A stretch of DNA of 7,311 nucleotides from Pseudomonadota bacterium (lineage in GTDB: Bacteria; Desulfobacterota; GWC2-55-46; JADFVP01). Of this stretch, positions 1 through 6,148 are shown in pieces. A program made the position numbers and the translations under genes. Position 1 is the stretch's first letter. Every line of letters begins with the position of its first letter. The notes below the pieces were generated by a model. It ran no database searches and was not told the DNA's origin. It worked only from the letters and a program-made list of their open reading frames with translations. The stretch lies in NCBI GenBank assembly GCA_015222595.1, contig JADFVP010000199.1:1-7311 (forward strand). Reading direction: 5' to 3'.

Positions 1-1354
1 CGACCTCCGGCTCAAGCTCAACTTCCGGCTCTACCTCGGTCTCTGCTTCCGGGGCCTCAACCTCGTCTGCGGCCGTATTCAGTTCAACCTCTTGCTCTAC
101 AGGTTCATCCGTCTCCGTGGCAACAGGGTCAAGCTCCTCGACCTCTTCTATGACAGGTTCAGGTTCAGCCTCCTCGACCTCTTCAATAACAGGCTCAGGT
201 TCCGGCTCTGTCTCATCCTCTACGACCTCACCAGACGAGCCAAGCAGCTCAACACTCTGCTCTTCCTCAGTCGACTCAGTCGGCTCATCCGGTATATCAA
301 ACTCTACCTCTGGCTCTTGCTCCGAGGCCTCTTCACCATCGGACGGGGCCTCCGATACCGCTTCGTCAACCACAGGCTCTTCTTCTAAGTTGAAGTCATC
401 GACATCTATTTCGATCTCTTCTTCCGGCTCTTCTTCAATTCCTTCTTCCGGCTCTCCGATCTCTGCATCTCCGGTCTCAACCTCGGCAGACACAGACTCA
501 TCGGCAACGGACTCGGCAACAGAAAGATCCTCCGTAGAAGGCGCCTCTTCAACTGCCGGGGCGGAATCGAGGCCGAGAAATGCGAGCGCATCCTCATCCT
601 CAGGGCTCTTCTCTAAAATAGCTTCCGAGACCTCGCGCGCGCGCACCTTGTCGCCACTCTCAACATGAGCGTTCTTCAAGGCCTTTGCAAAACGGAGGTA
701 CTGTTGATCCTCGCCCTTGCGCTTGAATATCTCGGAGAGGCCTTCGAGTATGCTTACATTTCCGGGGTATGAGTTATACAGGTCTACATAGATCGTCTCG
801 GCTCTATCGAGCTTGTCTTTGGCGAGCAGCATTTCTAAAATAGTGGCAAACTCTGCTACGGCATCGACGTCGAACTTCTGCCTCTGAAGGTTCTCTGCAA
901 GTTTGAGCCTTACGCCAATATTCTCGGCATCGATCTCAACCATCTTGCGCAAAAGTTCGAGCGCCTCGTTGCTCTTGCCCTTCTTGTCGAAGCTGGCAAC
1001 TATCACGCTATACTCGCCTATAGCGTCTGCTATGAGCCTCTGTTTTGTATAGAGTTCCGCAAGTCTGTAGTGAACATCAAGGTTCAACTCGTCGAGCTTT
1101 AAGACCTGCTTATAGACGGCGATCGATTTTAGGTAGAAGCCCTGCTGGCTGTTCGATCTCGCAACGTCGGAATACTCCTTTATCGCCTCGGCCACCTTGC
1201 CGGTCTTGACGTAAAGATCCCCTATTCTCAACCGGATAGAGACATCCTTTGAGTCGAGTTTGGACGCGTTCTGATACTCGACAATCGCCTTCTCCAGATT
1301 GCCTTTCTGTATCTGCTTCTGCGCCTTCTCTATCAGTTTTTCTTTATTTGCCAT
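1..1354 (-). CDS. TPR-repeat protein with long acidic C-terminal tail (3' end beyond window)
   Basis: The frame is open from an ATG at 1354 to the window edge: 451 residues are visible and no stop is reached. Residues about 3-250 are helical tetratricopeptide-type repeats; clear examples are GNLEKAIVEYQNASKLD near residue 18, GKVAEAIKEY near 52, and a unit with KSNEALELLRKMVEIDAEN near 125-143. TPRs are protein-binding scaffolds. From about residue 252 the chain changes to Glu/Asp/Pro/Val/Ser-rich sequence with almost no Lys or Arg, probably disordered, containing IEIDVDDFNLEEEP near 314-327 and a 12-residue tandem repeat. No signal peptide or membrane segment is visible, so a cytoplasmic location is likely. 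The start lacks an obvious Shine-Dalgarno but is followed at once by TPR sequence (MANKEKLIEKAQKQIQKGN). It lies 117 nt after the LipM-like gene. The partner and pathway are unknown. Confidence 0.9.
   Translation of the reverse strand, partial: MANKEKLIEKAQKQIQKGNLEKAIVEYQNASKLDSKDVSIRLRIGDLYVKTGKVAEAIKEYSDVARSNSQQGFYLKSIAVYKQVLKLDELNLDVHYRLAELYTKQRLIADAIGEYSVIVASFDKKGKSNEALELLRKMVEIDAENIGVRLKLAENLQRQKFDVDAVAEFATILEMLLAKDKLDRAETIYVDLYNSYPGNVSILEGLSEIFKRKGEDQQYLRFAKALKNAHVESGDKVRAREVSEAILEKSPEDEDALAFLGLDSAPAVEEAPSTEDLSVAESVADESVSAEVETGDAEIGEPEEGIEEEPEEEIEIDVDDFNLEEEPVVDEAVSEAPSDGEEASEQEPEVEFDIPDEPTESTEEEQSVELLGSSGEVVEDETEPEPEPVIEEVEEAEPEPVIEEVEELDPVATETDEPVEQEVELNTAADEVEAPEAETEVEPEVELEPEV
131..202 (-). 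repeat. In-frame tandem repeat in the acidic tail (2 x 36 bp)
   Basis: Two consecutive 12-residue units, EPEPVIEEVEEA and EPEPVIEEVEEL, occupy residues about 385-396 and 397-408 of the acidic TPR protein. Eleven of 12 residues match. The DNA copies differ mainly at synonymous third positions (for example GTTATT versus GTCATA), so the duplication is not recent or the peptide has been kept by selection. Confidence 0.75.
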
Positions 1355-1471
1355 TGTCTATATATTATCGGTTGAGTCCGAATAAACATAAATCTCATAT
1401 CAAAAGCTATATAAAAACAGCATGTTGGCTCTTAGCAACGCTATAGCTCTCCCACAATTGAACAGGCTGCT
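1355..1471 (-). promoter_or_regulatory. AT-rich gap with possible promoter for the acidic TPR gene
   Basis: This 117-nt gap is distinctly AT-rich near the TPR gene. On the minus strand, GATAAT at 1369-1364 resembles a -10 box only 9 nt before the ATG. A second candidate is TTGCTA (1438-1433) and TATATA (1413-1408), with a long 19-nt spacer. No Shine-Dalgarno precedes the ATG at 1354. No convincing terminator hairpin with a T-run was found. A separate promoter here is plausible, but neither candidate is strong. Confidence 0.25.
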
Positions 1472-2278
1472 TCAGCCAGCTCTCTGAGCACTTTTTATCA
1501 GTGCTTCACTGCTATCAAGCTCTTGGGCCACATACCCTTTTTCCGCATCCGTTAAACCCGCCTCCGTGAGCGTGCCAAACTCTACGGCGAAGCTACCAAC
1601 AAGCGCCTCGGAGAGTTGTGCTACAGTCGCAGTACTCTCGGCCCCAAGCCACGTGATCTTGTCGATAAGACCGGGGCCGAAGACCGCCTCAAGCGGGGCT
1701 CTTTCAACACCGACCAGAATAGAGCCGTGCTGCAAGAGGCCGCCGGCAAAACGTCTCTGCGCGCTGCCGACCATCTTCTTGCCCTCTACCACTATCTCGT
1801 AGCGAGAAGAGGATAAGAAGCAGGCCTCTTTCCTTGCTCTTGTTCCGTTAGAGGCGACAGAACCGGCGGCTCTGTCTGCCCTTGCGGCTCTTTTTGGCGC
1901 AACAAAGCCCGCGCCCTTGACGCCGACGTCCTTTAGAGCGGAGACTATACACCTGCTTATCGTGGCGTAAGCACCGTAGATACCGGCAGTGTAGAGCGGG
2001 TCTGTACGAGGTACGGTAATAGAGTAGGTGAGTTCAGAGTCGTGAAGCACGGCGCGGCCACCCGTTAGGCGCTTAACAACAGGAAGAGAGAATTTTTCGA
2101 AGTCTTCGGGATTCTGCCGGTAACCGACAGAGATGGTGGGGCTGTTCCACGAGTAGAGCCTGAGCGTAGGAGGAGACGCCTCCACCTCATTGGCGCTCTT
2201 GAGCAGGGCAGCGTCTGTTGCCATATTGACCGCGCCACTTGCTCCGGGGTCGAGTATCAGTCTCCAATTATTTAACAC
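1472..2278 (-). CDS. lipM: LipM-like octanoyltransferase / lipoate-protein ligase A family protein
   Basis: A 268-residue protein of the biotin/lipoyl ligase (BPL/LPL) fold, which moves octanoyl or lipoyl groups onto lipoyl domains of 2-oxoacid dehydrogenases or the glycine cleavage system. Visible motifs: NWRLILDPG at the N-terminus, RLTGGRAVLHD at 70-80, EACFLSSSRYEIVVEGKKMV at 151-170, GSAQRR at 171-176 and LLQHGSIL at 181-188. Cys153 sits where LipM-type octanoyltransferases carry their catalytic Cys, and Lys168 in the GKK motif is the likely conserved lysine. The length matches LipM (about 280) and lacks the C-terminal accessory domain of long LplA ligases. The start is a GTG with GGAG six bases upstream. 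It follows accC by 27 nt, so probably the same transcript. Residues about 127-150 form an unusual Ala/Arg-rich stretch. An ATP-dependent lipoate ligase remains the alternative. Confidence 0.82.
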   Translation of the reverse strand: MLNNWRLILDPGASGAVNMATDAALLKSANEVEASPPTLRLYSWNSPTISVGYRQNPEDFEKFSLPVVKRLTGGRAVLHDSELTYSITVPRTDPLYTAGIYGAYATISRCIVSALKDVGVKGAGFVAPKRAARADRAAGSVASNGTRARKEACFLSSSRYEIVVEGKKMVGSAQRRFAGGLLQHGSILVGVERAPLEAVFGPGLIDKITWLGAESTATVAQLSEALVGSFAVEFGTLTEAGLTDAEKGYVAQELDSSEALIKSAQRAG

Positions 2279-2305
2279 TTGTGACTCCGGTTGCCTGTAG
2301 CCGGG

Positions 2306-3640
2306 CTAAGAGTATCTGGAAATAAAGTTTATGTCCGTGTTGCCAGCTATGAAGTCGTGGTCTTTAAGTATCTTCTGGTGCAGCGGCACATTGGTCTTGA
2401 TACCCTTTATATGAAACTCGTCGAGTGCGCGCTCCATACGGGTTATCGCTTCAGGACGGGTATCGGCATGCACTATTATCTTTGCCACCAGACTGTCGTA
2501 GTACGGAGAGACCGTAGAGCCCTGATAGACGCCGGTATCGACCCTCACGCCCGGCCCGCCCGGAAGTATCAGCTCCTCTATCTTGCCAGGAGAAGGGAGA
2601 AAGGTATCCGGGTCTTCTGCATTGACCCTGCACTCTATCGAGTGGCCCCTCATCTGAACGGAGCGCTGTTTGATCCTCAGCCTGCGCTTGGCGGCGAGCT
2701 TTATCTGCTCTCTCACAATATCTATGCCCGTAACCATCTCGGTAACCGGATGCTCTACCTGCACCCTTGTGTTCATCTCCATGAAGTAAAACTTGTTGTT
2801 GGAGTCGAGCAGGAACTCGACCGTGCCGACCCCGGTGTACCGTATAGCCTTGCAGAGCTTAATGGCGGCGTCTCCCATGCGGTTTCTCAAGCGTCCGTCG
2901 AGCGCCGGGCATGGCGCCTCTTCGAGTATCTTCTGGTGGCGTCTCTGTATCGAGCACTCACGCTCGCCCAAATGGATGACGTTGCCGAACTGGTCGGCCA
3001 TAATCTGTATTTCCACATGGCGCGGAGATTCGCAGTACTGCTCTATAAAGACCTCGTCGTCGCCAAAGGCCGCAAGCGCCTCCATGCGCGCAGTACGGAA
3101 GGAGCTTACGAGCGAGCCCTTGGTATGAACAAGTTTCATGCCCTTGCCGCCCCCGCCGCTCGACGCCTTTATCAGCACCGGAAAACCGATTCTGCACGCA
3201 ATCTCAAGGGCCTCCTTCTCGTCCGTTACCGCATGCTCAGACCAGGCGAGCACAGGCACCTTGGCCTCTTCGGCCACCCGTTTGGCATGCACCTTGTTGC
3301 CCATTATCTTCATAACGTCGGAGGTCGGGCCTATGAATTTTATTCCGCACTTCTCGCACGCCTCGACAAATGCGGAGTTCTCGGCCAGAAAACCGTAGCC
3401 CGGATGGATCGCCTCGGCATCGGCCACCTGCACGGTGCTGATGAGCGAGGTGACGTTCAGGTAGCTCTCCGTAGACCTTGCGGGACCGATACAGACGGCC
3501 CCGTCGGCAAGACGAACATGCAGAGCGTCCTTATCCGCATCCGAATAGACCGCGAGGCTCTGAATACCCAACTCTTTGCAGGCGCGAATAATACGAACCG
3601 CTATCTCGCCCCTGTTTGCTATAAGTATCTTATTGAACAT
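2306..3640 (-). CDS. accC: Acetyl-CoA carboxylase biotin carboxylase subunit AccC
   Basis: A full-length biotin carboxylase (444 residues; E. coli AccC is about 449). It carboxylates the biotin of AccB using ATP and bicarbonate, the first half-reaction of malonyl-CoA synthesis in the cytoplasm. The N-terminal motif KILIANRGEIAVRIIRA, AIHPGYGFLAEN at 78-89, Lys116 and Lys158, the ATP-grasp glycine loop SGGGGKGM at 161-168, HLGERECSIQRRHQK at 223-237, metal-binding Glu275 and Glu288, and the catalytic FMEMNTRVQVEHPVTE at 286-301 (Arg292, Glu296) are all present and align with E. coli numbering almost residue for residue. Arg of the usual GGGGRGM loop is Lys here, a mild change. The ATG at 3640 has GGGAG four bases upstream. 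It follows accB after an unusually long 161-nt gap. The opposite strand is open over the whole length, a composition effect. Confidence 0.98.
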   Translation of the reverse strand: MFNKILIANRGEIAVRIIRACKELGIQSLAVYSDADKDALHVRLADGAVCIGPARSTESYLNVTSLISTVQVADAEAIHPGYGFLAENSAFVEACEKCGIKFIGPTSDVMKIMGNKVHAKRVAEEAKVPVLAWSEHAVTDEKEALEIACRIGFPVLIKASSGGGGKGMKLVHTKGSLVSSFRTARMEALAAFGDDEVFIEQYCESPRHVEIQIMADQFGNVIHLGERECSIQRRHQKILEEAPCPALDGRLRNRMGDAAIKLCKAIRYTGVGTVEFLLDSNNKFYFMEMNTRVQVEHPVTEMVTGIDIVREQIKLAAKRRLRIKQRSVQMRGHSIECRVNAEDPDTFLPSPGKIEELILPGGPGVRVDTGVYQGSTVSPYYDSLVAKIIVHADTRPEAITRMERALDEFHIKGIKTNVPLHQKILKDHDFIAGNTDINFISRYS

Positions 3641-3651
3641 TTTTCTCCCGA

Positions 3652-3668
3652 ACAGGCAGTAAGCCTGT
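3652..3668 (-). other. Hairpin in the accC leader
   Basis: On the minus strand ACAGGC and GCCTGT form a perfect 6-bp stem around a 5-nt TTACT loop, extendable by a G-U pair. It sits just upstream of the accC Shine-Dalgarno (GGGAG at about 3645-3649) and has no T-run after it, so it does not look like a terminator. It could affect translation or mRNA stability of accC. Confidence 0.45.
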
Positions 3669-3672
3669 CTTA

Positions 3673-3701
3673 AATCTAGCTAAATAGCTTTCGGAAACCA
3701 A
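3673..3701 (-). promoter_or_regulatory. Possible internal promoter for accC
   Basis: Reading the minus strand, TTGGTT (3701-3696) and TAGATT (3678-3673) are separated by exactly 17 nt. The -10 matches the sigma70 consensus at 4 of 6 positions and the -35 at 3 of 6. Transcription would begin near 3666-3667, at the start of the accC leader hairpin. The 161-nt gap, in an otherwise compact cluster, makes a promoter plausible, but the boxes are weak. Confidence 0.3.
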
Positions 3702-3801
3702 GAGACACCCTGACGATGGACCTGCCGGAGTGCCTGAGAATGAACCGGAGAATAGGTACAGACAGAGCAGAGCGGTCTGGCGAAAAAGTCCGCGCCGAGG
3801 C

Positions 3802-4263
3802 CTACTTAGAGACCTCGACATGGAAGAGCGGCTCGCCGTACTCGACAGGCTGGCCGTTCTCTACCAGAATTGAGACTATCTTACCGTTGTACTCGCTCTC
3901 CACTTCGTTCATCAGCTTCATCGCCTCTATGATACAGAGCGGGTGGCCGCTTCTGACTACAGAACCGATCTCCACAAAGGAGGCGGCATCAGGAGAGGAC
4001 GCCCGGTAGAAGGTACCGACCATCGGTGAAGCTATTATCTCTATATTGTCTGCGGTCTCGACCGGCGCAGGTGCGGCAGCCGCAGGAGCGGCAACAGGGG
4101 CTGCGCCCGAACCTTCATATGTCCCAAGCTCGTCGGTCTGGGCCCCAAGGCCTGGAGTACCGCGCCGGAGCCTTACCTTGCCGCCTTCGCCCTCAACCTC
4201 GATCTCTACGATGTCGGTTGACTTTATAAATCTGTATATGGCCTTGATACTCTTGAGATCCAT
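3802..4263 (-). CDS. accB: Acetyl-CoA carboxylase biotin carboxyl carrier protein AccB
   Basis: A 153-residue BCCP of normal length. An N-terminal helical/strand segment (MDLKSIKAIYRFIKSTDIVE) is followed by a flexible Ala/Pro linker at about 53-68 (APVAAPAAAAPAP). The biotinyl domain spans about 74-152, with SPMVGTFYRASSPDAASFV and the biotin-attachment motif EAMKLMNE. Lys116 is the expected biotinylated residue. The protein carries carboxybiotin between AccC and the carboxyltransferase AccA/AccD, which are not in this window. The ATG at 4263 has a textbook AGGAGG four bases upstream, lying in the 12-nt gap after the peptidase stop, so the two genes are almost certainly co-transcribed. Confidence 0.98.
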   Translation of the reverse strand: MDLKSIKAIYRFIKSTDIVEIEVEGEGGKVRLRRGTPGLGAQTDELGTYEGSGAAPVAAPAAAAPAPVETADNIEIIASPMVGTFYRASSPDAASFVEIGSVVRSGHPLCIIEAMKLMNEVESEYNGKIVSILVENGQPVEYGEPLFHVEVSK

Positions 4264-4275
4264 CTATCCTCCTGA

Positions 4276-5472
4276 TCAGAGTAGAACAAGCTCTTTTGTA
4301 AAACCTGTAATGACTTCGGGGCCGGAGTTTCCGACCACCACCATGTCCTCTATTCTCACACCACCTACGTCGGGCAAGTAGATGCCCGGCTCGACGGTAA
4401 TAACCATTCCCTCTTCCAGCACCGCGTCAGAAGAGGCCGCAACTCCGGGCGCCTCGTGAATATCGAGCCCGACTCCGTGGCCCGTTGAGTGCGTGAAAAA
4501 CTTTCCGAAACCGGCCTCTTCGATCACGCTCCTTGCGGCCCTGTCGACCTCCGAGACCTTTACTCCGGGCCGGACCATTTCTACTGCGCGACGCTGTCCT
4601 TCCAAAACCACAGAGTAGATCTCTTTTTGCCGCCTGGTAGGCTTACCTACCATAAAGGTCCGCGTGCAGTCGGAGTTGTAGCCGTTTAAGAGAGCGCCCA
4701 TATCTACTACGACCAGCTCGCCCTTCTTTATCTTCTTACTAGAAGCGACCCCGTGCGGCAGCGCACCTCTAAAACCCGAAGCGATTATCGTATCGAACGC
4801 CAGCGCCTCAGCACCAGAGCTCCGAAAGAACGACTCTATCTTCCATGCGGCTTCGCTCTCTACGACACCGGGCTTCAAAATACGCTTCGCCATCTCAAAG
4901 CCCAAAGTCAGCAGACCAGCAGACTCTCTTAGCAGAACAAGTTCGCTGGCGTCCTTCTTTGTCCTTACTCTTAGCAACAGCCCGGTCGTCGCGCTTAGCT
5001 TTACCGGGCGAAGCAACCGCCTGAGCAACACATATGTCGAGTGCTTCAGGTGGTCGGACTCGAAACCGAGACTCTGCTTTTCCGTATCTCTTTTAAAAGA
5101 GTCCTTCTTAATTATATCGGCAAGCGTTCCAAAAGGGTCTCTCTCGTAGATCCTGACCTTCAGGCCCTTAACCTCCGCTTTGGCCTGCGAGGTGTACCTC
5201 GGGTCGGTCAGCAGAAACCCGGAGCGCGGCGTTACGACTACAAAGGCGCTAGAACCCGTAAAGCCCGTAAGGTACCTGATGTTCTTTAAGTCCGTTACCA
5301 GCAGCCCGGAGAGCTTGCGTCTTTTCAGCTCGCCCCTTACGGCCTTTAGCCTCGCGCCGTACAGGCTCTTCAGATCCCCGGCCCCGGTCTTTTTAACAGA
5401 TACAGACTTGCCCTTGCTCCTGCGGCCCCCGGCGCTTCGAGCTTTTATGCCGCTCTGAGACTCAGAGTTCAC
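4276..5472 (-). CDS. M24 family Xaa-Pro aminopeptidase (aminopeptidase P-like)
   Basis: A metallopeptidase expected to remove an N-terminal residue preceding proline, in the cytoplasm. From the GTG start it has 398 residues. A creatinase N-terminal domain (LSGLLVTDLKNIRYLTGFTG near 54-73) precedes a pita-bread catalytic domain holding all five metal ligands: Asp257 in VVVDMGA, Asp268 in NSDCTRTF, His332 in STGHGVGLDIHEAPG, Glu361 in VEPGIYLP and Glu375 in GVRIEDM. The GTG at 5472 is preceded by GAAAGG at a 6-nt spacing and overlaps the Roadblock gene by 11 nt. A TTG at 5493 (405 residues, overlap 32 nt) is the alternative start. Either start gives an odd Ser/Lys/Arg-rich extension of about 35-40 residues before the conserved domain. 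The family often lies beside efp and accBC in deltaproteobacteria. PepP versus PepQ specificity cannot be settled from sequence alone. Confidence 0.93.
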   Translation of the reverse strand: MNSESQSGIKARSAGGRRSKGKSVSVKKTGAGDLKSLYGARLKAVRGELKRRKLSGLLVTDLKNIRYLTGFTGSSAFVVVTPRSGFLLTDPRYTSQAKAEVKGLKVRIYERDPFGTLADIIKKDSFKRDTEKQSLGFESDHLKHSTYVLLRRLLRPVKLSATTGLLLRVRTKKDASELVLLRESAGLLTLGFEMAKRILKPGVVESEAAWKIESFFRSSGAEALAFDTIIASGFRGALPHGVASSKKIKKGELVVVDMGALLNGYNSDCTRTFMVGKPTRRQKEIYSVVLEGQRRAVEMVRPGVKVSEVDRAARSVIEEAGFGKFFTHSTGHGVGLDIHEAPGVAASSDAVLEEGMVITVEPGIYLPDVGGVRIEDMVVVGNSGPEVITGFTKELVLL

Positions 5473-5821
5473 TCTTGACCTTTCTTGCGGCAATACGCGC
5501 CCTGTAGCGCGCCTGGCCTGCCCCGGCTCCGGGGTCGATCACAAAGGCTATGTAGTACTCCGGCACAACAAGGCGCAGCACAAGGGACGAGGTCGAGGTA
5601 GCCACAACAACCTCCTCTACGGAGCCTAGCTTCAACGCCTCAGAGGCCTTCTTCAACTCCTCTACCGCACCACCGCACTCAACCCCGATGCTCTCTATGT
5701 CGCAGGGGTAGTTCTCTGTCGGATACGACTGAACTGCAAGGCCGTCCGTGCCCATGAGCGTGGCGGCAACTCCTCCTGTAGTGCTGTCTACAAGCTCTTT
5801 TAAAATTCCGTAAAAAGGCAA
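5462..5821 (-). CDS. Roadblock/LC7 domain protein (MglB-like)
   Basis: A small protein of the Roadblock/LC7 family, 119 residues from the start chosen here. Members form dimers that bind and regulate small Ras-like GTPases (MglB on MglA is the bacterial example) or act as scaffolds. MPFYGILKELVDSTTGGVAA begins the first helix and strand, an amphipathic helix follows at about 41-61 (IESIGVECGGAVEELKKASE), then the paired strands VEEVVVATSTSSLVLRLVVP and YYIAFVIDP, and a basic C-terminal helix. The frame also opens from a TTG at 5857 (131 residues), but that start has no Shine-Dalgarno and lies inside a 20-bp tandem repeat. The TTG at 5821 has GAGAGG eight bases upstream and begins exactly where the domain does. 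It sits between the TPR mini-protein and the M24 peptidase. No GTPase partner is visible in this window. Confidence 0.85.
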   Translation of the reverse strand: MPFYGILKELVDSTTGGVAATLMGTDGLAVQSYPTENYPCDIESIGVECGGAVEELKKASEALKLGSVEEVVVATSTSSLVLRLVVPEYYIAFVIDPGAGAGQARYRARIAARKVKSEL

Positions 5822-5829
5822 CTGGAAAT

Positions 5830-5835
5830 CCTCTC
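5830..5835 (-). promoter_or_regulatory. Ribosome binding site that decides the Roadblock start
   Basis: GAGAGG on the minus strand, eight nucleotides before the TTG at 5821. The upstream TTG at 5857 has no such site. This favours the shorter, 119-residue Roadblock protein. Confidence 0.6.
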
Positions 5836-5839
5836 TAAC

Positions 5840-5879
5840 TGTTGTCTGCTTTTGCAACCTGTTGTCGGCTTTTGCAACT
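5840..5879. repeat. 20-bp tandem direct repeat, two copies
   Basis: Plus strand 5840-5859 and 5860-5879 share TGTTGTC, one variable base, GCTTTTGCAAC, then a variable last base: 18 of 20 positions match, and the copies are directly adjacent. Each copy also carries a GTTG...CAAC inverted element. The period is not a multiple of three, so it is not a peptide repeat. It lies in the leader just upstream of the preferred Roadblock ribosome binding site and may be a slippage duplication or paired operator sites. Confidence 0.9.
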
Positions 5880-5920
5880 ATGACAGCCGAATATCAGAAA
5901 CTACAGAAAGCTGCAGGCTC

Positions 5921-6148
5921 TTACCCAGAGCTTTCTTGCGAGGCCTTCTTTAAAGGCCCCTTCCTCTTTCCGCTCCCAGCTTTCCCTTTGAGCCTGTTGA
6001 CCTTGAAGCTCAAGGTCTCGTCCCAGGGGTTGGTGTCGGCCAGAATCTTATAGATAATGAGTGCATCTTCAAAGTGCCCCTGCTCCTCCAGGACCTCGGC
6101 CATGGTCTGGGTAAAGTAGATATCGGCATCTGACTTGATCTTGGACAT
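5921..6148 (-). CDS. Small TPR-like helical hairpin protein
   Basis: A 75-residue protein. Residues about 6-50 (ADIYFTQTMAEVLEEQGHFE followed by DALIIYKILADTNPWDE) match one tetratricopeptide unit plus a partial second helix pair, of the kind seen at the ends of many deltaproteobacterial TPR proteins. The C-terminal 25 residues are Lys/Gly/Ser-rich and likely flexible. A single TPR is too short to be a full scaffold, so it probably works by self-association or by binding a partner, perhaps the Roadblock protein encoded next, 99 nt downstream. The ATG at 6148 is the first possible start, since an in-frame stop lies two codons upstream; the Shine-Dalgarno is weak. Known clusters with aroB, a short TPR protein and a Roadblock gene support it as real. 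Its biochemical role is unknown. Confidence 0.75.
   Translation of the reverse strand: MSKIKSDADIYFTQTMAEVLEEQGHFEDALIIYKILADTNPWDETLSFKVNRLKGKAGSGKRKGPLKKASQESSG

Noticed and set aside
117..668. A 183-codon Ser/Thr-rich plus-strand frame resembling a mucin-like surface protein
   Set aside because: It is antisense to the Glu-rich tail of the TPR protein; runs of GAG and GAA read in reverse give TCN Ser codons. The minus frame is open for 451 codons and has TPR repeats.
2291..3673. A 460-codon open frame on the plus strand across the whole of accC
   Set aside because: The minus strand encodes a complete biotin carboxylase with every catalytic residue. The plus frame shows no family resemblance and is a codon-bias shadow.
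3630..3821. A 63-codon minus-strand frame spanning the accB-accC gap
   Set aside because: It overlaps both genes in a different frame, has no ribosome binding site and resembles no known family.
5908..5935. Terminator hairpin at the stop codon of the small TPR gene (GCTCT/AGAGC)
   Set aside because: The stem is only 5 bp and no T-run follows; the next gene is likely on the same transcript.
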